From Pseudooceanicola sp. HF7 (GTDB lineage: Bacteria; Pseudomonadota; Alphaproteobacteria; Rhodobacterales; Rhodobacteraceae): a stretch of 64,000 nt of DNA. Where the stretch lies: positions 28,056 to 92,055 of the forward strand of contig NZ_JAATOW010000018.1 in NCBI RefSeq assembly GCF_011806405.1, read 5' to 3'. The notes under the pieces were generated by a model that was not told the origin of the DNA, made no database searches, and worked only from the letters and a program-made list of their open reading frames with translations. The position numbers and the translations under genes are program-made. Below are positions 25,608 to 33,169 of this stretch, piece after piece (position 1 is the first letter of the stretch; each line of letters opens with the position of its first letter).

Positions 25608-26255
25608 ATGCTGCTCCAGACCCGCCCAGACCCGTCCCCCTCTGCCCATGACCGCACCTACCGCGGCCTGCGCACCCGCATCATGCACGGAGAGGTCGAC
25701 CCAGGCACCGCCATGACCCTGCGCGGCATCGGCAAGGAATTCGGCGTCTCCATGACCCCGGCGCGCGAAGCGGTGCGCCGCCTGGTGGCCGAAGGGGCGC
25801 TGCAGCTTTCCAGCTCGGGCCGCGTCTCAACCCCCGATCTTTCCAACGAGCGGATCGAGGAACTGGCCGCCCTGCGCTCGCTGATCGAGGTGGAGCTTGC
25901 CTCCCGCGCCCTGCCCCGCGCCCACATGGCGCTGATCGACCGGCTGCAGGCGATCAACGGCACGATCTCTGAAATGGTGATTTCTCACGACAGCGTCGGC
26001 TATATCCGCACCAACCTGGAATTCCACCGCACGCTCTACCTGCGCGCCCAGGCGCCGGCGATGCTGGCCATGGCGGAAACGGTCTGGCTGCAACTGGGCC
26101 CGACGATGCGCAAGCTCTATACCAAGATGCGCCGCAACGAGGCCCCGCATTTCCACCGCCACATCATCGCCGCGCTGAAGGCCGGGGATGAACCGGGGCT
26201 GCGGCTGGCCGTGCGCTCGGACGTGACGCAGGGGCTAAAGATGCTGGTGGCCTGA
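25608..26255 (+). CDS. GntR-family regulator (FadR/FCD subfamily)
   Basis: A 215-residue regulator. The N-terminal winged helix is residues about 15-75 (YRGLRTRIMHGEVDPGTAMTLRGIGKEFGVS and MTPAREAVRRLVAEGAL, by ends), followed by a helical FCD ligand-binding domain with NLEFHRTLYLRAQAPAML and HFHRHIIAALKAGD, whose His residues probably bind a metal. It is convergent with the MFS exporter gene and lies 31 bases after the metallopeptidase. The controlled genes are not obvious from the position. Confidence 0.9.
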   Translation: MLLQTRPDPSPSAHDRTYRGLRTRIMHGEVDPGTAMTLRGIGKEFGVSMTPAREAVRRLVAEGALQLSSSGRVSTPDLSNERIEELAALRSLIEVELASRALPRAHMALIDRLQAINGTISEMVISHDSVGYIRTNLEFHRTLYLRAQAPAMLAMAETVWLQLGPTMRKLYTKMRRNEAPHFHRHIIAALKAGDEPGLRLAVRSDVTQGLKMLVA

Positions 26256-26282
26256 GGCCGGATCGCCCCCTGCCCCGGCCCC

Positions 26283-27791
26283 TCAGCGCCTGCGCGGCCC
26301 GCGCCGCACCTCTTCCGCGGCATCCCGGCTCAGCATCCAGCTGTCGATCAGCGCCAGCAGCGACAGCGCCGCGATCAGCAGGAAGGCCAGCTGGAACCCC
26401 GCCGTCACGTCCTCCGGGTAGACCGACTGCCCGATGCGCCAGAAGATCGCGCCCACCGCCACGCCCAGCGCCCGCGCCAGCTGCACGATGGTGGAAAACA
26501 GCGTATTGGCCTCCGACATCTCCGCTTGGGGCACATCTGCGAAGGCCAGGGTGTTCATCGCGGTGAACTGCATGGAGCGCACAAGGCCAGAGGCGAAAAG
26601 CACCCCCAGCAGCAGCGGAAAGCTGATGCCCGGCCCGACAAAGGAAAAGGCCAGCACCGCCAGCGTGTTGCACGCCCCCGCCCAAAGCAGCACCGTGCGG
26701 AAGCCGAAGCGGCGCAGCAGCGGCGTGGTCAGGGGCTTCATGGCGATATTGCCCGCGAAGATCGCGGTCATCATCAGGCCGGCGCGAAAGGCGCTCCAGC
26801 CGAAGGCCAGCTGGAAGAAGATCGGCAGCAAAAAGGGCGTGGCATTGATCGACAGCCGGAAGATCGACCCGCCCAGCACCGGGACCCGAAAGGTGGCAAA
26901 GCGCATGGCGCCGAACTGCAGGATCGGATGGTCGCTGCGCCGCAGGTGGCGGTAGCCCAGCGCCAGCAGGCCCAGCCCGCCCCCGCCCAGCAGCGCCACC
27001 AGCCCCCAGGAAGGGACCTTGGCCCCCATGCTCTCAGCCGCGAAGAGGATGCAGAACAGCGCCGGCGCGATCAGGGCAAAGCCCAGCCAGTCAAAGCGCC
27101 GCCCCGGGTCACGCTCCAGCCGGGGCAGCAGGCGCAGGGCGGCGGTGATGGCGATCAGGCCCAGCGGCAGGTTCAGCCAGAAGATCCAGCGCCAGCCTGC
27201 GCTGTCGATGACCAGCCCGCCCAGCGGCGGCCCCAGGACCGGCGCCACCAGCCCCGGCCAGGTCAGCAGGGCAATCACCCCCATCAGCCGGTCCTTCGGC
27301 GTCAGACTGAGCACCACGTAGCGCCCCACGGGCACCATCATCGCCCCGCCCAGCCCCTGCAGGATCCGCGCCGCGATGAACTGCGGCAGGCTCCGGCTGA
27401 ACCCGCACAGCAAAGAGGCCAGGGTGAAAAGGCAGATGGCGATCAGGAAGATGCGCCGCGCCCCGAACCGCCGCGCCGCCCAGCCCGACACCGGGATGAA
27501 GACCCCCACGGTCAGGATATAGGCGCTGACGCCCAGGTTCAGCTCCACCGGGCGCACGCCAAAGCTCTCGGCCATGGCCGGAATGGCCGGCGTGATCACC
27601 GAGGCATCGAGGTTCTGCATGAAGAAGGTGCCCGCGATCAGCAGCGGCAGGGCCACCTGTCCCGGCTCGAAACCCATCCGGCGGACCAGCCCGTCCGTCA
27701 TGGCCGGGCGGCGCGCGGAGGCAGCCGGATGCGCCCCCTCGTGCGGACTCTCTTCCCGGCTCTCGGTTGGGCCCTCATCCTGCGATTTCAT
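26283..27791 (-). CDS. DHA2-family MFS drug-type exporter (EmrB/QacA-like)
   Basis: A 502-residue protein with a polar N-terminal extension of about 55 residues and 14 predicted helices. The early segment FFMQNLDASVITPAIPAMAESF (by ends) holds the LDxxVxNVALP-type motif of the DHA2 family, and VFIPVSGWAARRFGARRIFL has the loop-2/3 motif A. It probably exports hydrophobic compounds with protons. The start at 27791 (MKSQDEGPTES) is used because the longer frame runs into a terminator-like palindrome. It is a single-gene unit. Confidence 0.88.
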   Translation of the reverse strand: MKSQDEGPTESREESPHEGAHPAASARRPAMTDGLVRRMGFEPGQVALPLLIAGTFFMQNLDASVITPAIPAMAESFGVRPVELNLGVSAYILTVGVFIPVSGWAARRFGARRIFLIAICLFTLASLLCGFSRSLPQFIAARILQGLGGAMMVPVGRYVVLSLTPKDRLMGVIALLTWPGLVAPVLGPPLGGLVIDSAGWRWIFWLNLPLGLIAITAALRLLPRLERDPGRRFDWLGFALIAPALFCILFAAESMGAKVPSWGLVALLGGGGLGLLALGYRHLRRSDHPILQFGAMRFATFRVPVLGGSIFRLSINATPFLLPIFFQLAFGWSAFRAGLMMTAIFAGNIAMKPLTTPLLRRFGFRTVLLWAGACNTLAVLAFSFVGPGISFPLLLGVLFASGLVRSMQFTAMNTLAFADVPQAEMSEANTLFSTIVQLARALGVAVGAIFWRIGQSVYPEDVTAGFQLAFLLIAALSLLALIDSWMLSRDAAEEVRRGPRRR

Positions 27792-27854
27792 GACGGACCC
27801 GGACCTCCTGGACGACCTGCTCCGCTCCGGACCTAGAGCGCGCGGGAGCGAAGG

Positions 27855-27885
27855 AAAAGGGCATCCCCGCGGATGCCCCCTTTTC
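27855..27885. terminator. Bidirectional terminator-like hairpin
   Basis: GGGCATCC and GGATGCCC form a stem around CCGC (about 27859-27878), with AAAAG on the left and CTTTTC on the right. It lies between the minus-strand glycerate kinase and the MFS gene, so it can end the kinase transcript. Confidence 0.6.
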
Positions 27886-27930
27886 CGAATACCCCGGCGC
27901 AAGGCACCGCCGCCCGCGCCGGGCGCGCGC

Positions 27931-29199
27931 CTATTCCACCAGGATGGCGCGGAAATCGTTCACGTTGGTGCCGGTGGGCCCGGGGGCAAAGATCAGCCCG
28001 GCGGCTTCGAAGGCGGTATAGGCATCGTTGCGCGCCAGCGCCTCAGCGGGATCGACGCCTGCGCTGCGCATCTCCGCCGCGGTGGTGCCATCGGCAAAGG
28101 CGCCGGCGTTGTCCTCGGATCCGTCGATGCCGTCGGTATCGGCGGCAATCGCGGAAACCCCCTCCATCCCCTCGATCTCAAGCGCGAAGGACAGCAGGAA
28201 TTCCGTGTTGCGCCCGCCCCGGCCCTTGCCGCGCAGGGTGACCGTGGTCTCGCCCCCCGACAGGATCAGCACCGGCGCCCGGAAGGGCCGGTCGCGCAGG
28301 CGCACCTCGCGCGCGATGGATGCCAGGACGCGCGCAACCTCGCGCGCCTCGCCCTCCATCGAATCGGACAGGATGACCGTCGGCAGGCGCTCTACCCCGG
28401 CCATGCAAGCCGCCGCCTCGAGCGAGCGCGCGGCCGAGGCGATCACCACGGCGCTGTTGGCAGGGAAATCCGCAGGGTCCGGCGCATCCTCGCCCGCCTC
28501 TTCCAGGAAAATACGGATGCGCTCGGGCAGCGCGATCTGGTAATTGCGCACCGCCGCCATCGCATCGGCACGGGTCTTGGCGCAGGGCACCGTGGGGCCG
28601 GACGCCACCTCGGCCGGATCGTCGCCAGGCACGTCCGACACGATCAGAGAGGTCACCTTCGCCGGGGCGGCAATCGCCGCCAGCCGCCCACCCTTCACGC
28701 GGCTGACCTGCTTGCGAATGGCGTTCATCGCCCCGATCGGCGCGCCGGAAGACAGCAGCGCATTGTTCAGCGCCTGCTCGTCCTCAAGCGTCAGCCCCTC
28801 GGGCGGCGCGGCCAGCAGGGCAGAGCCACCCCCGGTGATCAGGGCCACCACCTGGTCATCCTCTCCCAGCCCGTCCAGCAGCGCCACGACCTTTTCGGTC
28901 GCCGCGGCACCGGCGGCGTCGGGCACAGGGTGGCTTGCTTCCAGGACCTCGAAATTCTCGCAGCTGACCGCGTAGCCGTAGCGCGTGACGACGATCCCCT
29001 CCAGCGCACCATGCCCGGCCCCGGCCCAGGCCTGCTCGAAGGCGCGCGCCAGCTGCGCCGCGCCCTTGCCCGCCCCGATGACCACGGTACGCCCCGCGAC
29101 GGGCTCCGGCAGGTTCCCCTTGAGTGCCTCGACCGGATCAGCCGCCGCGACGGCGGCCTCGAACAGGCGGGTGAAACGCGCGCGGGTGTTCTGCTGCAT
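27931..29199 (-). CDS. Glycerate 2-kinase (MOFRL family, often annotated hydroxypyruvate reductase TtuD)
   Basis: A 422-residue protein. The N-terminal half has VVIGAGKGAAQLARAFEQAW, and GSALLAAPPEGLTLEDEQALNNALLSSGA (by ends) with GAMNAIRKQVSRVKGGRLA. The C-terminal MOFRL half has ILSGGETTVTLRGKGRGGRN and ADTDGIDGSEDNAGA. This family phosphorylates D-glycerate to 2-phosphoglycerate in glyoxylate/serine or tartronate routes. Length and motifs are normal. It is alone, flanked by a terminator on one side and a very large inverted repeat on the other. Confidence 0.9.
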   Translation of the reverse strand: MQQNTRARFTRLFEAAVAAADPVEALKGNLPEPVAGRTVVIGAGKGAAQLARAFEQAWAGAGHGALEGIVVTRYGYAVSCENFEVLEASHPVPDAAGAAATEKVVALLDGLGEDDQVVALITGGGSALLAAPPEGLTLEDEQALNNALLSSGAPIGAMNAIRKQVSRVKGGRLAAIAAPAKVTSLIVSDVPGDDPAEVASGPTVPCAKTRADAMAAVRNYQIALPERIRIFLEEAGEDAPDPADFPANSAVVIASAARSLEAAACMAGVERLPTVILSDSMEGEAREVARVLASIAREVRLRDRPFRAPVLILSGGETTVTLRGKGRGGRNTEFLLSFALEIEGMEGVSAIAADTDGIDGSEDNAGAFADGTTAAEMRSAGVDPAEALARNDAYTAFEAAGLIFAPGPTGTNVNDFRAILVE

Positions 29200-29288
29200 G
29201 GGAGTGTGTTCCTTTCCGGGGATCTTTCAGGCGACATTATGCACCTCCCACCCGGAGGTCCAATGCCGGCACCCGGAAAAAGCGGTGA

Positions 29289-29421
29289 AGGGGGCCTTGC
29301 CCCCCGACGCTGCCGCGTCTCCCCCCAAAGTATTTGCGGCCAGATGAATGAAGGATCCCATTTCATCTGGCCCGAAATACTTCGGGGGAGTCCCCGCAGG
29401 GGACGGGGGCTGGCCCCCTAG
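29289..29421. repeat. Large inverted repeat: two head-to-head copies of a gene-end repeat
   Basis: The inner arms, 29320-29347 and 29362-29390, are near-perfect inverses (CCCCCnAAGTATTT.. to ..GGCCAGATGAA) around a 14-base loop. Outside them the G/C-rich parts also correspond in inverse order (AGGGGGCC..GCCCCC), so each arm is about 60 bases. It lies between the 3' end of the LLM gene and the glycerate kinase start. Related tails occur at 42588 and 53315. Confidence 0.75.
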
Positions 29422-30446
29422 CCCGCCTTGCGCAATTCGGGCGCGACCTTTGTGCCCAGCACCTCGATGGCCTTCATCATCTCGGCATGGTCTATCACGC
29501 CGATGGCCATCTGCATGGTCACCCGGTCAAAGCCGATATCCTCTTTCAGGCTCAGGATCTTGTCCGTCACCTGCGCGGGCGAGCCCACGAAAAGCGCCCC
29601 TTCCGGGGACATGGAGGCATCGTATTGCGCCCGGCTTTGCGGCGGCCAGCCGCGCTCGCGGCCGATCTGGTCCATGACCGCTTTCTGTGCGGGGAAGAAG
29701 AGGTCCGCCGCGCGCTTGCCGTCCTCGCCCACGAAACCGTGCACGTTGAGAGAGACGCGCGCCGTGTCGGCGTTTTCCGCCTGTTCGGCCGCGCGCCGGT
29801 AGAGATCCGCGAGCGGGGCGAAGCGGCGGGGTTGTCCACCGATGATCGCCAGCGCCAGCGGCGCGCCGTAGGCCCCTGCGCGCACCATGGACTGCGGCGT
29901 GCCCCCGGCGGCGATCCAGATCGGCAGGTTTCCCTTCACCGGTTCGGGATAGACCCCCAGGCCCTCGACCTTCTGGGTGAACTCCGTGCCCGGCCAGTTC
30001 AGCGCCCCGCCATCGTTGATCGCCATCAGCATGGCGAGCTTTTCCTCGAAGAGCGCGTCGTAATCCTTCAGGTCGTAGCCGAACAGCGGGAAGCTCTCGA
30101 TGAAGGAGCCCCGCCCCACCATCAGCTCTGCCCGCCCGTCCGACAGGTTATCGAGCGTGGCGAACTGCTGGTAGACCCGCACCGGATCATCCGAGCTCAG
30201 CACCGAGACGGCAGAGGACAGGCGAATGGATTTCGTGCTGCGCGCCGCCCCGGCCAGCACGGTGGCGGGCGCGGAGATCGCGTAATTGGGCCGGTGATGT
30301 TCCCCCAGCCCGAAGACATCCAGCCCGACCTGGTCGGCCAGCTCGATTTCTTCCATGAGGTTCTTCAAGCGCTGGTGGGCGTTGACCTTTGCCCCCGTCG
30401 CAGGATCCGTGCCGACATCGCCGAAGGTGTAAAGACCGATTTCCAT
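29418..30446 (-). CDS. LLM-class flavin-dependent oxidoreductase
   Basis: A 342-residue luciferase-like monooxygenase-family protein. Marks are MEIGLYTFGDV at the start, GLGEHHRPNYAISAPATVLA, ILSSDDPVRVYQQFATLDNLS (by ends) and GRAELMVGRGSF. Such proteins use reduced FMN or F420 on varied substrates; nothing here points to one. The start at 30446 was chosen for the conserved MEIGLYTFG. It stands between the large inverted repeat at 29289 and the DUF1523-like gene. Confidence 0.9.
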   Translation of the reverse strand: MEIGLYTFGDVGTDPATGAKVNAHQRLKNLMEEIELADQVGLDVFGLGEHHRPNYAISAPATVLAGAARSTKSIRLSSAVSVLSSDDPVRVYQQFATLDNLSDGRAELMVGRGSFIESFPLFGYDLKDYDALFEEKLAMLMAINDGGALNWPGTEFTQKVEGLGVYPEPVKGNLPIWIAAGGTPQSMVRAGAYGAPLALAIIGGQPRRFAPLADLYRRAAEQAENADTARVSLNVHGFVGEDGKRAADLFFPAQKAVMDQIGRERGWPPQSRAQYDASMSPEGALFVGSPAQVTDKILSLKEDIGFDRVTMQMAIGVIDHAEMMKAIEVLGTKVAPELRKAG

Positions 30447-30537
30447 GCGTTCCTCCTGTGTTGCCAAGGCATCTAGGCCGGCGGAGCGCTGCGGGCCAGC
30501 GGAAGGGGCGCACAGGTGCTGTGCAGCCCCGCGCGGC

Positions 30538-31161
30538 TCAGGAGCCGTTGCCGCCCATCCAGCGGTGCAGGCGGCTTTCGGCCCGGTCCACGCCGTCTTC
30601 GGCCTTGTCGAACAGCGGATCGATCCGGCGGGCGCGGAAGCGCAGCCAGCGCACTCGGATCGCCCAGAACAGCGCCAGGAAGACCAGGATGATCACGATG
30701 TTCAGCCAGGGGATCGCGCTGTAATCCGGACCCGAGACCGGCTTGATCGCCACCGCGTTGGGGAAGATCGAGATGAACTCGTTCCGCCAGCCGTAATGGG
30801 TGATGGAGGCCCACTGCGGATTGGCCGAGGTGGATTTCAGATCCGCCGCCTCGGTCTGCAGGTTGTTGGTGTCGAACTTGAAATAGGGCGGCCAGCCCCA
30901 GCCGGTGTCCTCGTTGCGGTAGACCATCGGCTTGCCGTTGGCGCGGATGGTCTGGATGAAGAAGACATCCCGGTTGCTGGTCCCCACCGCGTTGCCGGTA
31001 TCGGCCTTGGCCCAGAAGATCGAGTTCTCTCCGCCGTAATCCACCCGCCGCTCGAAGGTATCGGTCACCCGCACCACGTCGTGCTGGGGCAGGGTATAAT
31101 GGAAGACGGCAGCCACGAAGAGGATCAGGATCGTCCAGATGGCCCATTTCACGTAACGCAT
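30538..31161 (-). CDS. DUF1523-like membrane protein, last gene of the unknown operon
   Basis: A 207-residue protein with a membrane helix at each end (about residues 5-22 and 148-166), placing a roughly 120-residue domain outside the cytoplasm, and a short Arg-rich cytoplasmic tail. The outer domain has VVRVTDTFERRVDYGGENSIFWAKAD (by ends) and VYRNEDTGWGWPPYFKFDTNNLQ. This resembles the DUF1523 family, of unknown function. It follows the 88-residue membrane protein by 12 bases and so belongs to the operon-like run that begins at 37475. Confidence 0.75.
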   Translation of the reverse strand: MRYVKWAIWTILILFVAAVFHYTLPQHDVVRVTDTFERRVDYGGENSIFWAKADTGNAVGTSNRDVFFIQTIRANGKPMVYRNEDTGWGWPPYFKFDTNNLQTEAADLKSTSANPQWASITHYGWRNEFISIFPNAVAIKPVSGPDYSAIPWLNIVIILVFLALFWAIRVRWLRFRARRIDPLFDKAEDGVDRAESRLHRWMGGNGS

Positions 31162-31173
31162 TGCGCGGCACTC

Positions 31174-31440
31174 CTACATGTAGTTCACGGCGTATATGAT
31201 GAAGGCGACGATGGCCACCGGCAGGATGTAGATCAGCAGGATCAGGTGCCGCCGGAAGCTGTCATCATAGTCTTCCAGCCCCTGCTCAACGTAGTCCTCC
31301 ATCGGGCCGGGCAACCCCTCTTCCCGCCATTCGCGCTCCAGCTTCTGGCGCCGCTTGCGACGGGACCAGAAGGAGACGGCGATATAGGCGACGGAGAGCA
31401 CCAGGAAGAGCACGAAGGCCAGGCGGAACAGGGCAAACAT
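31174..31440 (-). CDS. 88-residue two-helix membrane protein in the unknown operon
   Basis: Helices at about residues 3-24 and 66-87 flank a highly charged cytoplasmic-type loop (RRKRRQKLEREWREEGLPG, then MEDYVEQGLEDYDDSFRRH). I do not recognise a family. Its ATG at 31440 directly abuts the stop of the 465-residue gene at 31441, so the two are translationally coupled. The arrangement suggests a membrane anchor or adaptor for the soluble proteins encoded upstream; that is inference. Confidence 0.7.
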   Translation of the reverse strand: MFALFRLAFVLFLVLSVAYIAVSFWSRRKRRQKLEREWREEGLPGPMEDYVEQGLEDYDDSFRRHLILLIYILPVAIVAFIIYAVNYM

Positions 31441-32838
31441 CTAGCGCACCCTCCCCAGGCTGGACCAGGGGCCGACACGGCGCAGGCGCTCCTCGGCCTT
31501 GTGCTCCTCATCTTTTCGTTGGGCGGCCTGTTCCGCGGCGCGGGCGCGATCCCAGGGGCCCTCAGTCGCCTCCGGTTCGCGCACCAGCGGGTCATCGGCG
31601 CCGAAAAGCTGGGCCCGCGCGCCGGCCTTGTCGGCCATGTATTCGCGGCTGAGGTACTCCACCGCATAGGCCTGCCGCGTCTCCGACCAGCCCCGGAAAG
31701 CCCGGTAGAAGGCCGACTTGTGACAGATGAAGAGCTGGCGGAAATCCTTCGGACACAGCTCTGACAGCAGCTGGTTCACCAGGGCCTTCGCCGGGCCGGG
31801 CGCAGCACGCAGGGTGTAGAAATAGGCCGGGTCCGCAGAGGTGACGCGCGGCCAGGGCGCGCCCTCCTCGGCCCAGGCCACCATGCGCGACAGGTCCGTG
31901 TATTCAGGCGGCAATTTATCCGCATGGGCGCGCGCGATGCGGCGCAGATCGCCCCGCGTGGTGCCCTCAAGCGGGATGCCCGCGCCATCGGCCATGTCCA
32001 CCAGGATGAAATCCATCTTCTGGCGCAGCACCGCCGCCGCGCCTGCGCCCTTCTGCCTGATGATGGGCTCTACCAGCCCCTGCTCATCCAGGAAGCGCGC
32101 CAGGGCCTTGCGATCGGACAGGGCGATTGCGCGCTCCGGCATCTCGGCGGGCACATCCGCCCCGATCACCGTGCCGGCGGCGCGAAAGACGTAAAGCCCG
32201 CCGAAATGCGAGGTCCAGAAATCCGGCTGGTCGAACTCCGCATGGCCCAGCGTGACCGGGTTGCGCGCGATATCGCCCGTGCGCTCCGCGACGGAGATCA
32301 TCTGCGCGATCAGCAGGTCATCGAACCAGGCGTCCTCTTCCTGCAGGAACCGGTCCGACAGCCGCCCCAGCTCTGCCGCGTCGCGCAGGGTGCCCTTGGT
32401 CGTGTCGGCCTCGATCCGGATCTTGCGGATATCCAGAAGCCGCGCGGGATCCGCGACCGAGAAGACGGAATTCACCAGCTCTCCCGCCACCGCATCCCGG
32501 GCGGTCAGCGCGAAGAGCTGGTCCTCGTTGGCGGCGATGAACTGCTTGAGGATCCCGCGCGAGGTGGAGAAGGTCGCATCCAGCAGCGGCGCCCCCTGCT
32601 GGCGCGTGGTCAGCAGGATGAACTGGCGGTTGCAGCCCAGGTGGTTGAGGTAAAGCGGATCGCCCAGCTCATCCCCCACCTCGGGCGAGAAGCCGGAGAT
32701 ATCGATGTGGAAATCGCTGAGCGCCGTGCGCTTGCCCGTCAGATGCTCCAGCGCGCGGTTGTAGCGGTCGATCAGCGCGGGGCTGTCGATATGGATGAGG
32801 TTGCCGAACATCAGGCCGGAGCGGATGAGGGGGGTCAT
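31441..32838 (-). CDS. 465-residue conserved soluble protein of unknown function (DUF6638-like)
   Basis: It begins MTPLIRSGLMFGNLIHIDSP after a perfect GGAGGTGA ribosome-binding site. The body shows DFHIDISGFSPEVGDELGDP and GCNRQFILLTTRQQGAPLLDATFS (by ends), then a central EEDAWFDDLLIAQMI and a C-terminal CHKSAFYRAFRGW with a Lys/Glu/Arg-rich tail. No membrane segment or known catalytic motif is visible. I associate it loosely with DUF6638, a family annotated in Rhodobacteraceae. It lies between an AAA+ ATPase gene and the 88-residue membrane gene. Confidence 0.72.
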   Translation of the reverse strand: MTPLIRSGLMFGNLIHIDSPALIDRYNRALEHLTGKRTALSDFHIDISGFSPEVGDELGDPLYLNHLGCNRQFILLTTRQQGAPLLDATFSTSRGILKQFIAANEDQLFALTARDAVAGELVNSVFSVADPARLLDIRKIRIEADTTKGTLRDAAELGRLSDRFLQEEDAWFDDLLIAQMISVAERTGDIARNPVTLGHAEFDQPDFWTSHFGGLYVFRAAGTVIGADVPAEMPERAIALSDRKALARFLDEQGLVEPIIRQKGAGAAAVLRQKMDFILVDMADGAGIPLEGTTRGDLRRIARAHADKLPPEYTDLSRMVAWAEEGAPWPRVTSADPAYFYTLRAAPGPAKALVNQLLSELCPKDFRQLFICHKSAFYRAFRGWSETRQAYAVEYLSREYMADKAGARAQLFGADDPLVREPEATEGPWDRARAAEQAAQRKDEEHKAEERLRRVGPWSSLGRVR

Positions 32839-32975
32839 TGGGTCACCTCCCTGCAGGCCAGGTTGCGGGCAAAGTTGCAGGCCGGGGCAGACGCCCTTTG
32901 CCCCCATCGAGGGGGCCGCGGCCGTTGTCGGCATGCGCCTCCCGGCCCCACGGAAAGGACGGCGCGCCCTTGGAC

Positions 32976-33022
32976 GGGACGGCGGGCGGGGCGAGGCTCC
33001 GTAGGAGCGAGCGCCGGTCCCG
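32976..33022. repeat. G/C hairpin repeat, copy 1 (pairs with 36335)
   Basis: The sequence starts GGGACGGCGGGCGGGGCGAGG and ends GAGCGCCGGTCCCG, with an inner GCTCC/GGAGC stem. A near copy occurs at 36335-36384 in the same operon. It lies in the 331-base stretch 32839-33169 between the AAA+ gene and the 465-residue gene, together with the 11-bp-period array at 33069. Confidence 0.6.
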
Positions 33023-33068
33023 TCTGCGCATCCACGCACATTACCAAAGTGCGACCCCACCGTGCGGA

Positions 33069-33124
33069 GCGCACCGACGTAATACCGACGTGATACCGAC
33101 ACGAAACAGACGTCATACCGACGC
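33069..33124 (+). repeat. 56-bp array with 11-bp period, copy A
   Basis: After GCGC come four 11-base units (ACCGACGTAAT, ACCGACGTGAT, ACCGACACGAA, ACAGACGTCAT) and a partial fifth. The same array lies inverted at 42389-42444; by hand, 50 of 56 positions agree, and similarity continues for about 45 bases on one side. This is an interspersed element, not a local slippage product. Confidence 0.8.
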
Positions 33125-33169
33125 TGTTTTTCGCCCCTGGCTCACCCTGCATCAGCGCACCATTTCCCA

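Noticed and set aside
26526..27836. 436-codon plus-strand frame opposite the MFS exporter
   Set aside because: The translation is Gln/Arg/His/Pro-rich low complexity, while the minus strand gives a typical 14-helix transporter.
33069..33124. Short-period repeats as a CRISPR array
   Set aside because: Units are 11 bases with no spacers, and there are no cas genes in the window.
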